A stretch of DNA of 64,000 nucleotides. It comes from Whitmania pigra (taxonomy: Eukaryota; Annelida; Clitellata; Hirudinida; Haemopidae). A program made the position numbers and the translations under genes. Shown here one piece after another: positions 1 to 12,000 of this stretch (position 1 is the stretch's first letter; each line of letters opens with the position of its first letter). The stretch covers positions 1-64,000 of the forward strand of contig JAJTWR010000437.1 of the NCBI GenBank assembly GCA_021613335.1. Direction: 5' to 3'. The notes beneath the pieces are model-generated. The model made no database searches, was not told the DNA's origin, and was given only the letters and a program-made list of their open reading frames with translations.

Positions 1-1320
1 TTAGTATATTTTGTTAGAATTGCTAATCAGATCCAGCATGTATAAATATGGGCTCGATGAGAACTGTTTTAGGAAGATAAAGATGATTTTGATGACTGTA
101 TTCCGACGGTTTCTATATATTTTTATTATAAGATTTTTAGCTTGTAAAAAAAAGCATTAGTGGCAATTCGTCGTTGTTGATAAAGAAGTGCTTGTTGGTA
201 GTGGCTGCGGTAAATTACTACCTGTTTCGGGCTTCGAATGAAGATTTGGGTGGCATTTTTTGGGGCAGCGGTGTGATTCGAAGGGTAGGCAGTGTGCTCA
301 ACAGGATCAGTCAGGACTGTTGAAATCCGAAGAGAAGCCAGAGGGTTCAACTGAATCAATCATAAGAAGAACCGACGTCAGGATCGTCATCGGGAATTGA
401 AGGCAGTGACTGTGAGATCGAGAAGATCGTCATCAGGAGCGATTTCGTCAATTGGGGAGCGTCATCATCATCCTCAGCAGGATCCAGGTTATCAACATTC
501 GTTGGCGATAACTAGTAACTAGGCATCAGTGTGCCCGAATCACTTTTCGATGGGAGATGTCTCAAGAAAATCTAGGTCATCGGGAATCCGGAGGTTTGGA
601 TAACTTGTCGGGAACGGATTGTCCGGATGATATTATACTATGCGATTTTAATGGGATTTGTTCATCAGGTATCAGAGGACAATGACAAGTTTTCTTCAGA
701 GCAAAATCCTATTGGTCATTTGGTAATGACAAATGATATTGGTAATGAACTCTTGTCGTTTGGGTGGAAGAGATTTTGCATTGAGCAAGGATGAGTTTAG
801 ATTAGAACTTCCTGTGTACTATCTTTCTTTTCATTTCTATTTGGGCATATCTGATCACTGTAATCACTGTTAGCCAGTAATCAGAGAAGAGAAGATCAGG
901 AAAATCAGGAGACCACCAAACATGTCTCCTAGATTTGATATTAATCGCGTGCTTGAAAACAATTCGACATCACTCTAGAAAGTCACTAAGAATTTAATAT
1001 TTTTAGAATATATTTTTAACAAAATTTTTTAAAGACAGGCGGAAAGGTGTTACGTATTGTTAGTATCTTTGCTATAATAATATTCGACCAAATATTCATG
1101 CAATTATGCCGATCTATTATCCACATTTAGTTATTAACGCATATTTCTTCATCATGCTTTCCTTTTTTTGACTGTTTGTGAAGTTGGTTAAAATTATTCA
1201 ATCCATCAAAAAAACACCGAAATAAAATCTGGGTCGTGTGATTGAATCAGCTGAATCAGTTGAATCAACCAATAATCATCCACAGGTAATTTTGGGGACT
1301 GTTACTTTAATCTAATCTCA
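1..1320. other. No gene recognised
   Basis: AT-rich sequence downstream of the MSH4 3' end. Short open frames on either strand show no family motif. A segment near 98-170 loosely resembles one near 2230-2300 (a 'gacggtttct' start and a shared 'tagcttgtaaa' block), which may mark an old repeat. I see no RNA gene or transposon end here. Confidence 0.4.
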
Positions 1321-1468
1321 TTAGCAATGAAGCATTGCCTCTCTTCGGGATGAACAGTAGCTTTCTTCAAGCAGAAGGGAAGACGCCCTATGGTCCAGGA
1401 TTGGTTGAATAAAGAAACAATGCATTTGAAGCTTAGCAAAGAAAGTCATTTTATCATTTCGATAATCA

Positions 1469-1860
1469 ATGCCATCGAAGGCTCGGGAAGAGTTTTCACA
1501 TTTACTTCGAAAATTTCTATGGGGTAAAACAGTGAAAGTTAAGAATAGAGTCACGACCTGTCAAAATCGAAAAATTTTGCTTAATATTCGCGAAGTGCGG
1601 GAACAGATTTGCATCAGCTTTGCTGAAGTTGTCAATGGGGGACCCATCAACGCAATGAAAAAATTGAGAGTGTCCGTACATGATTTTGATAGTGTTCCAA
1701 AGAGTGCCTGTTGAATTGTTGAAACTGGCACAAAAATGAAATGTTTCTTGTATCATAACAATATCAGTAATTTATTCCATGAATTCAGAAAAGAAACATT
1801 TATCGATTTTCTGACGAATGCCCTCACAATTCCATTGAATAAAGCTTATGGCATTATCCA
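1469..1860 (+). pseudogene. Possible degraded LINE reverse-transcriptase segment
   Basis: An 81-codon frame ends in a stretch like the start of LINE reverse transcriptases ('NAMKKL...', followed after a stop by 'VELLKLAQK', resembling the 'PVELLK' segment). The frame is broken at about 1714 and nothing more convincing follows. It could equally be chance coding resemblance in AT-rich DNA. Confidence 0.2.
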
Positions 1861-2535
1861 TATTGAACCGATTGGGTTCTGAGTCTCCGCAGGTTTAAGA
1901 TTGTCATTCTTATTGCTATTTTTATTTTAGTTCCTAGGCTTAGACTTAAGTTTTACCTTGTTTATTTGCTGAAAGATTTCAGCCTGCATGTTTTGAGACA
2001 ACCGAGGTTGTCTGTGAAACATCAGCAACCTTAATAGAGGGAGCAGGCTGTGTCCCCTCAATGTTATTCTTAGCAACCAGGCTTTAGCATAATTAACATG
2101 TTTATTGGCCTTAATCGTTAGCTATTTTGCGCTGCGAACAAACAGCCTGTCCAGTATAGTGACTGGCGGTGGTAGAGCATCGCTTGGCAACAGAATCTGA
2201 CTCTTTCAGAAAGTGTTCACCCAGACATCTGAGATGTTTCTGACGGTTTCTTGCGATTTTTAGTCTAAGACTCTAGCTTGTAAATAAAGCTTTAGTTCCT
2301 ATTCTTTATCTAGGTATTGGTAATGGTAGCGGTACCTTTTACGGATTTCGAGGGAAAACATGACAATAGCACTATAAAATAAATAAAGGCAATTAAGGCA
2401 ACAAAATGATACAGTAGTAAGTCATTTATTCTCAAACATCATCATCAAGTCAAAGTGTCAATTTGAGCACTTGAACTAAATGCCCCTCTACTCGGGGGTT
2501 TCTTAGTACTGTTTTTTTTTTATATTGTCTCCGTG

Positions 2536-3018
2536 TTAATCAATAATGCAGCTTATCTTTAGGTCGATGAGGTTCCTCCTCATTTCATCCATAGAACAAC
2601 TGTTGTTAAAAATTACTTCCAACCGTCTGTAAAGCTTGAAAACAAATAATCTCCGACTTTCTTCGGACAAATCAAAATATCTCTTGAAATATCATTTAAA
2701 GATGATATAGAGGTAGATTTCAAGCAATGTTAAATCTGCAAATCTCCAATCAACAAACCTGTTTAAGTTTTTCGATATAAGCGCCTACATGACTTGCTTC
2801 GATTGATAAGCTAGTTGGAAGTGTTGAGATACTCGCTAGATGAATACCTAGACGTAAAGACCACGAATTCTGATTAACTAGTGATGTGCTTAAATTCAAT
2901 CTCACCATAGTGAAAATGCTTCATTTTCCCTTTTACGAGCACATGTGAATAATCAACATGATTGTCATCCCCATCATCGCAAGAATGAGGCATCACAGGA
3001 TGAACATTAAAATAATAG
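2536..3018 (-). CDS. MSH4: MSH4 C-terminal exons with an unresolved frame change
   Basis: The last exon 2682-2536 (acceptor TTTCAAG) encodes [20 protein letters not shown] through to a stop at 2536-2538. It joins in phase to a segment ending EKLKQ|GTTTGT at 2759, giving [20 protein letters not shown] upstream, the MutS 'SYG..VA..AGLP' region. Further upstream, 3018-2880 reads YFNV...[16 protein letters not shown] in a frame one base off. Either a very short intron, a misplaced exon border, or a true +1 frameshift separates the two pieces near 2879. The C-terminal helix segment matches the family in length. Confidence 0.6.
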
Positions 3019-6000
3019 CTAAACCAATTTTTAAAATCAATTTTAATTGATATAGATAGTTGTTACAATTGCAAATATTATTCTAACTTCTCCACATTCG
3101 GATAGAGTTCAGACATCGACATTAATCTTGTACAGTGTGTCGCAAAAAATGTGAATGCTTTTGTTTCCAATAAACATTCGCCTAGGGACTGGCATAAGGC
3201 TAAACTTTCCTCTGCAGAGGTCCCTTGATCATACAATATTCACATTCATACCAATGTCGTTAAAAATAAGTTCAAGCAATTCTATGAATATTATTTTTAA
3301 AGTCAAATCGAATTTCAGAAAAGTTGATTTACCCAAGTTGATTTTAAATTGTTTTAACAAATATACTCTTTGTTTTGTGCTTTTTTCATCCTTTTTGCAT
3401 TCAAAACTATAGATGTAGATGGAGTGATCTCATCACTTTCACATGCATGTTCACTGTTATGTGATAATGTTACTGGAATATCTAATACCTTTCTCCATTG
3501 CTAGAAATACTAAGCGACAAACGATCTGATTGAAGCTAATCGTGATTTTGAAGCTTCATACCCAAAGATTAAATAGAATAAGCCTTTTAAAAATGTATCA
3601 TTTCGCAAATGTAAAATTTTTTTTTAAATTTTATAATTTGTGTGACGTCACACATAGGTTAAAACCCCTCACCTCTGTAACAAACCGTCACACTTTCTTA
3701 GACCTCCCCCTCCCCCTCGTAATTTCTGGACGGCCCCAAAGGGGCTTTAAGCTTTAATTAAACAAAACCATAATTTTGACAATTAATACTAAAAACCTCA
3801 CATCGCAAGGTACTTTTTTTTAATTTTGATATGTTGTAAAGCGATCTTAGATCTATGGAAAAAAATTTAAAAAAAAAAAAATTTGAACACCCTTTCGAAA
3901 TGAATAGCACTAAAAACTGCGACATTTTGAATTTTTGCTTAGAACGTTTTATTTTTGTATATATCAAGATTATGACAGTGTAAACAAGGGACAAAAGTAT
4001 TATTGATGTTCTGCTATTAAAATTTAGACCAGTAAATTATGCAAAGGCACTAACCCCTGCCTAGCTCGTCGATGACTACCAGTGAGGAGCAATTAACATT
4101 TTGTAGTATGTAATTCATCTCTTTCATCTTGCAAATAGGATATGAAATTGAAATCGTATTTAAGAATCAATATTTAACGAATATAAAATAAGTATATGAT
4201 ATATATTAAGAATCTGATTACCATAAAGCTGAAACTTTATGCTCCATAGTGTTTATGTTGATATATATGTTGATCTACTTACATTTTGAGTGTTTACAGT
4301 TTTTATTGTTAAATGAAATATTTGATAATTAATAAATCTGATAAATCTTTCAGTACAATGTTCGTTTGCGTTATTGTGCATTAGAAATTATCGTAAAAAT
4401 AAAACAGGAGCTTATTTATAAAGCGGGCCATTTTACACCCACTGGCGAACTGCCAGTCTAATACCCTTCTATTCACTAAAAATGCTTCTCGCTAGAAAAA
4501 AATCTGGTCTGATTTTTAAAAATAAGCTCATTTGATCAATCACGAGACATTCAAATGACTGCCAAGCAATTCCAACAAGTAATTAAGACATACCTCGAAC
4601 ATAAAATTTGAAATGTCGATGCCAATGTCTAAATCATTTCCAATTCTTGTGAAGATCCGTCCAGCAATTCTAAAACAAGCGGCTTCGGCAGGAATAAATG
4701 ACCCAATTTGAGCCATTATTTGCAAGAGAACTACTTGAGATAAGTACGTGGATTTACCACTCTGTTTTATTTTGATATAACCTCAAATCATTAATCCTTG
4801 AGGAAAATGTGACCAAAAATTGCTAAATTTTTAACCATGTTTGGTCCCCCAATAAGTGTGAAGTTGCTCGAACTGGAGGCGAACTTTAAAATAATAATTT
4901 GATATTTTAATGACTTAAACAAAAAATAAATTAATAAGAACCGGTTAAAATATGTTGGACTGAAGTACTGATCGAAGATAATAAAAAAATTAAAAGAATT
5001 GTAGTACCACATTGTTTGGAACAGATATACCAGGACATGTTTTCCCAAGTATTGGATGATGGCTATTTTTTATGACCAATGCAGTGGTGAATTCCGGTCT
5101 AACTGTCGAACAAAAATTTCCCATCGTTAAGCATGGAAATGTCAAAAATCATTCTGCAATTATTCTGCAATAAGTCGCCTTTATAGGCCCTTGATGATAG
5201 AACCCAAGATAATCGAATAAAGACTGCAAAGACAACGTTTAAAAAAACATGCATGGTAAAGGCATTATGCGTCGTGTTCGAAACTCAGCATGCACACCCA
5301 CGAGACGCTCAGCACGTAAGTAACTATGATGCTACGCTAATACAGTGCTAGAAAAAATGTTACGACAGTCCCCATTTTTTGTAATAACTTAAGTTTAAAT
5401 TATCGTACGAAACTCAAATTTAGAAGAACTGTGTAACAATATTTAAGAACTTAAAGAACATAACTCGTATATTTTTTTTCACTTTGATCAATAATTAAGC
5501 GCAAATTCCTCAAAAATCCATTTTTTTGCATAGAAATATTGTTACGACAGGTTACAAATAAACTCATGAACTTCAGTATTTTGGCAAATATTTTTATTTA
5601 AAACTAAATGAAATAATGTTTCAGTAATATGTCATTCCTCCCTTTTTAGAAATAACATCTATGCATTTATTTTTCATGGAGAAAATCAGTGTTTTGATGA
5701 TGTTTTCATCCAAATTTCTCCAGGCGCTCCAAATCGCTTCTTTCAAATAATTTTCTGTTTATATTGATGTCCATTGCCATAAACTGATCTTAAAAGTAGG
5801 CCCCAGACATTTTCAATCGGATTCAAGCCGGGTGAACATTCAGGACAGTCCATCACTTGCATGTTGGACTCCTGGAAAAATGCTCTGGTTGCCTTGGAAA
5901 CATGAATAGGAGCATTATCTTGCTGAAATTCATGTTGTTATGTTTCAGCAAAAGTAAGGAGATGATCCTTGAGCATTTAGATGTACTTCTGAGAGTCCTG

Positions 6001-9000
6001 CCTCCCTTTCAAAATCACCAGTTCAGTCCTCCCAAATGCTGAAATTCCTCCCCAGACCATCACAGAGCCTCCTCCGTGTTTTCTGCTATAACAAATATTC
6101 TCTTTCTTTTCTGAGATCATGCCAGTAGTATTTATAGCCGTCTGGCCCATCAAGGTTGAATTTTTTTTTCTTCTGTGAAAATTACGCGTTCCCATATTTC
6201 GTTGTGGCTGACCATCTCTTTGGCCCAAAAGAGGCGTTTTTTCTTGTGATGGACTTTCAACGCTGGAGCTCGCTTTTGCATTTCGTATCTCTGCTGTCCA
6301 ATTGAATTAAGATAATTGCAGACTGTCCTAACATGGACATCCAAATCCAGCTTATCTTTTAGCTGTTTACACGAATATTCTCCTTGTGAAGCCTCCCTCA
6401 TGAGGCGTCTCTGAATCTGATTCGAGAGTTTTTTCGGTCTTCCGCCCTTGTACTTCTTCCCATATCTGGATCATCCAAAAAACATTTGATGACAGTTCTT
6501 GACCTATTCAACTCATTTGCAATCTTTTTTATTGAATAGTTTGCCTTCCCCAAGGCCTTAACTTGTCCTCTTTCTCCTTCTGTCAAACCTGCTTTCTTTC
6601 CCGTGATGAAATGAATGTAAAAGGAAGTTTTGAATTTCACACTCCTTTACATAGCCTTCTTAATGACAATTTAATGTTAGATCCTTCTAATGAGACTTTA
6701 AAATTGATGAAACGAGTCCAAACAGTCCTGTCGTAATAATGTTTCCAGGCCAAAAATGGTTCATTTACATAATTTACGGGAACCATTAACCCATATGAAA
6801 GGAAATTTTGCACGATGCTTACAAATGGTGCTTTACGTAATGAACAGGTAACATCCTAAAGGGAAAAAACTCCCGTTGTCAAATATCCATTTATAAATAA
6901 TGTAATTACAAAAAGCGGATGAAGTGATTGCTGAATTATGCAGTTTACGATGATTCACTGAGAGGTTGTTTATAAAGACGCTTGAAAGAGTAAATGTTTG
7001 ATTGACCAGATAGTTGAATTGGTATCTTAGAGAATACGGTTGGACCTAAACAAATGATGGAGCGGTGTTTTACAATTGATTTAGCAAAAGCGGTTCTATA
7101 ATCCCGAGGTGAACGAATATCATATGAATGGAAAGATGAGACTTTAGAGAACATATATCCAAATAATGCAGGCAACATGTTTCTACAAGAAGATACCGGC
7201 GTGGAAGATCTGGTGAACTTTGAGTAATTTGAACTTTTTGAAAATAATATCTCTATGAGAACACAAGGCTATAAGCAAAAATTTCTTCTGAAGAATAAGT
7301 AAAGGACGTAATTTAATAGCGTAATTGGATGCCAATTGGATTACAATAATTTAGATATGTATGTATAAGGGAGTAATACAATGTGATAGCTACCTTTGAA
7401 GTGATGTAGCGCCGTATACGTGAGATTAGACCAATATTGCTATAGAATTTTTTGACTATGTGATTAATATGAGATTTAAAAGAAAGATGATCATCTATTA
7501 CAACTTCCAAGAAATTTAGAAGACGCAACACAAGTTAAAAGAGTACCAGCAATAGATTTTCTATATCGTCCAAGCAAATACCATATAAACGCCGCGAAAT
7601 ACCATGTAAACTGTTTTTTTTACATTAAGAGACATTTGTATTACACCAGTCAGCCACTTTTTTAAGATACCTATTCGTAATATTATTGCAAAGTTATAAT
7701 ATCGCTAGCAGAAATAAATGGACATGTAGATGGAGTGTTTCTGCCGGGAGCCAAACTGATTTTCCCGGATGACAGAAAATTTATCTAGTAGTGAGATGCT
7801 TCGACGAAACATGGCTTTTTCGAAGAATTTTGAGAAGTACGGTAGAACTGAAATCGGTCTATAATTCGTTAAATGTTTCTTTAGAATCAGATTTATGTAA
7901 AAAACACTTTGGCACCTTTTAGAAGGTCTGGATAAATTCCGGATTTAAATGAGCAGTTTATTAACAAGCCCGGGAGATGGGCAATCTCAGGTATTGAAAT
8001 CTTTGCGAGGCTTGGATCAATTTGATTGAGACCAGGATTATGGGACTGTTTCAGTTGTCTTAATAGTTGTACGATTTTGCCCGAAGTGACATCTGATAAG
8101 AATATTAATTGAGGGAAGAGGCCCGCGCCTTTAAATATTCACGGTAATTTTTATGACTTGAAGTGATTTTATTGGCAACTTCAAACAATTAGTCTGACCA
8201 TATTGATACTACAAATGTTTAGATCTGAGTGAGAGGGATGGACGCTTCAGAAAGGACATGTATTCCGCGGTTTGCATGTAGGTTGCACGAGGATGGGACA
8301 AAGTGTCACCGGCTTCTGAGTGGCTTTAGAAAGGAAGGCATTAAGTCTACATGAGAGAACGAAAGTGACCATCCAGATGATGAACCAGAGTGCAACCTAG
8401 AAAGAGCCAAAATGAATTTGAAGGCTCTTCGACTTTTGACAGATTTGAAGATTTAGCTAGCGATGAGGAATAATTATTAGTCTTCTGACTTCTTTGAATG
8501 TGCATTATGGCTGTTTATAAATTGTTTAAAGACTTCAAATAACTGATTAATGATCCATGAGCTCGTTGCAAAGGGCCAAAATTGGTCACTTCATTTCGTC
8601 GCTTAGGTATTGCGTTCTCTCTACAATTCTTTCAAAATTTGTATCAACTTCCTACTTCGGAATGCAGATTGTTCACGCATAATAATTTGTAAGACAAACG
8701 TGAATAAATACTTCAAAGAATGGTAACGAACTTGTAAACCACGCTGCAAAGATTTCCGCTTAATGACTCTCACATATGTGATTTCCATAAATAAATAATA
8801 AATGTAAAATTATTAAGAAAAATCTTTAAACATTTTGAGATCAATTGGACCAGATGATGAAGTTAATTAGCATGTAATTTTTGCCATCCAATGGGTTTCT
8901 TGATATTATGGCAATTTAGAAAATCAACTGACCCCTCACCAGCAAAAATGTTGGTAATTCCTTGCAGTTAACAGTTGTAATTTTCATAGTGGGTTGCAAA

Positions 9001-12000
9001 AAAAATAAAAAAAATAAAATAATACTATTAATTTGTTTTCCAATAAAGACCGATAATTGACTGTAAAGTCCTTCTTTCTTACTATCAGGATATGTCGTAT
9101 CGAGCAGAATCAAATCGAAGCCACAAATCAAGATTCTAGGCACCCCGTCATAACAGCCCGGCGACAGAATAGCCCCGACAAAACAGCCCCGTCAAAACAG
9201 CCCGGCGTCAAAATAGCTCAAGACAAAACAGCCCCGACAAAACCGCCCCGACAAAACAGCCCCGTCGAAACAGCCCGGCATCAAAATAGCCCAGGACGGG
9301 AAAATCCCGTCAAAATAGCCCCGACAAAATAGCCCGGCGACAAAATAGCCCAGGACAAAACAGCCCCGTCAAAACAGCCCTGTCACCAGGGTCGGACTGG
9401 CTTAAAAAACCGGCCCGGGAACTTTTATTTAACTCCTACTTTGATCAACTTAAACATAAGAAACACTAGAGTCTAAAATTTCTATCCACTATTAACTATT
9501 ATAACAGCTTTTTCATCGTTTCACTAGTCGATGCTAAAACATCAATGATTTCATTGTTATTGATTCTTGGAAAAGAGTCTTTCTCACAAGACATCAGCAT
9601 GAATGATCGTAGAATTGACTGGTTCAGAAAATTTCTTAATCTGTTCAAAACGTATTTCAATTTTGAAAACGACCCCTCACAAGCAACTTGTGATCAGGAT
9701 AATGTCAACACAAATTTATAAGCCAGATACAAATTTGTATCAAATTTGAATAAGCAAGACTATGCAAATTAAACTTTTGGAGAACAATAATAACAACAAA
9801 CAATACTCAAAACGATCAAAGCATTCAAGCCACTAATTTCGAATTAAATTTTGATTCAGTTTCACAACATTTTTAAAAAATACTTTGACATGGAGTTATC
9901 ATGGGGCTATTTTGACGGGGCTATTATGTCGCCGAGCTATTTTGTCGCCGGGTTGTTTTGTCCTGGGCTATGTTGTCGCCGGGCTATTTTGTCGGGGCTA
10001 TTTTGACGGGGCCATTTTGACGGGATTTTTCCGTCCTGGGCTATTTTGACGCCGGGCTGTTTCGACGGGGCTGTTTTGTCGGGGCGGTTTTGTCGGGGCT
10101 ATTTTGTCTTGAGCTATTTTGACGCCGTGCTATTTTGACGGGGCTGTTTTGTCGGGGCTATTCTGTCGCCGGGCTGTTATGACGGGTCACCAAGATTCTA
10201 ATATTTGGAAAGCGATTATATTCAAAATTAAAAAGCATCAATACAAATACAAAAGAAACCAGCAGCAAACAACAACTAAATATGATAATCTCTAAAAATT
10301 TGCTCCTTTTTGGGATAAAAACCCGTCAAGTTCGCTCGCACCCACTCTCGCACAAAGCTCCAAACTCGTCAGCCATTCTCGCTCGCGACGGCTCACTTTT
10401 AGCTTATTTATTTACTTAAAGTTTGCATAAGTAGGATGATTTAGACGTGTCACCAACACTCTCTCTGAGCTCCGCCAGGCTAAAAACTACACTGTCGTCT
10501 TACGTATATAAAGGCATGCAAAAGGTCTTGCGATTATCCGTCCTAATCATCTAGTCATGGAAAGGACGTTAATAAACTACAAACATACAATCTTATTGCG
10601 TCTCCAATCATTGACTCGCATGGTTCCAGGCAGACGACAAAAACGCCGCATCGCGTTCATCCATGCATCCGCGAGGTAAAATAAAACGCAATAATTAAAT
10701 AAATAAAATAAATAACATAATTAAATATAGTCAGGACACTGACATCATTATCAAAATTGTATCTATTTTATTCCATGCTTTTGAGAGTTGTTCTCGTTGA
10801 ACAGACTTTGAGTCTGTGCTATTATTTAATTTTTTATTTTTGTTGATCGCATTTATGTAAATACAGTGCTAGAAAAAATGTTACGGCAGTCTCCATTTTT
10901 TGTAATAACTTAAGTTTAAATTACCGTACGAAGCTCAAATTTAGAAGAACTGTGTAATATACTTAAAGAATATAACTCGTATATTTTTTTTCACTTTGAT
11001 CAAGAATTAAGCGCAAATCCCTCAAAAATCTATTTTTTTTTTGCATAGAAATATTGTTACGACAGGTTACAAATAAATTCATGAATTTCAGTATTGAAAA
11101 ATGCTCTGGTTGTCTTGGAAACATGAATAGGAGCATTATCTTGCTGAAATTCATGTTGTTTTGTTTCAGCAAAAGGAAGATGATCCTTGAGCATTTTGAT
11201 GTACTTTTGAGAGTCCTGCCTCCCTTTCAAAATCACCTGTTCAGTCCTCCCAAATGCTGAAATTCCTCCCCAGACCATCATAGAACCTCCTCCATGTTTT
11301 CTTCTATAAAAACATCTCTTTCTTTTCTGAGATCATGCCAGTAGTATTTATAGCCATCCAAATCCAGCTTATCTTTTAGCTGTTTACACGAATATTATGT
11401 GATTTATATCAGAGAGGGTAGGCACAACTGAGGGCTAACGGTGGTCTGATTGGGTTGATGGCAGTAAGCAGAGACCAAGGAGACCCAAAGTCACCTATAT
11501 TGTTCAAAGTTGTGGTCAAAATGATTACCAGCAAATTAGACAAATCGTTATTACAAGTGGCAGGGGATCGTCGTCCAAGCGCAACTATATCGCTTTCCCC
11601 AACGACCTTGTAATGATGTCATTCATAGACATAGGAATGAGGATTGAATTGCTGGAATTTTGTAATGTGTATGCAATGGTGGTCGTTGAGTTAAAACTGT
11701 CAGAAAAAACAGTTAGTTTGCCTTTCGGAAGATGACCCAATACATTTTTACCACGCTCCTGTCAAATAAGATGGCATGCTACTTTAGAGGATATGTTATT
11801 CGTATCCAGAGATTTAAGAATTTTATCCGAAACCCACAGAGGGATCCTTGAAGATTCCTTGGTCGACGTTTTTAAACACAACTCCATGTTGGTGAAAGAA
11901 TTCAGAAAATTTGGAAAAAAATACTACAGTATGAATAAAAATAAAACAATATGAAATATGCATGAAAAAAGAGTTGCGGAGAGTTTAAACAGGATGATGT

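Noticed and set aside
4791..5048. Apparent MSH4 P-loop destroyed (GPNMVKNLA)
   Set aside because: Reading continues into an intron. The exon ends at GPNM|GTTAAA and the next exon supplies SGKST.
9139..10190. CRISPR-like spaced repeat array
   Set aside because: Repeats are contiguous and degenerate, lie in inverted arms of a foldback element, and the genome is animal.
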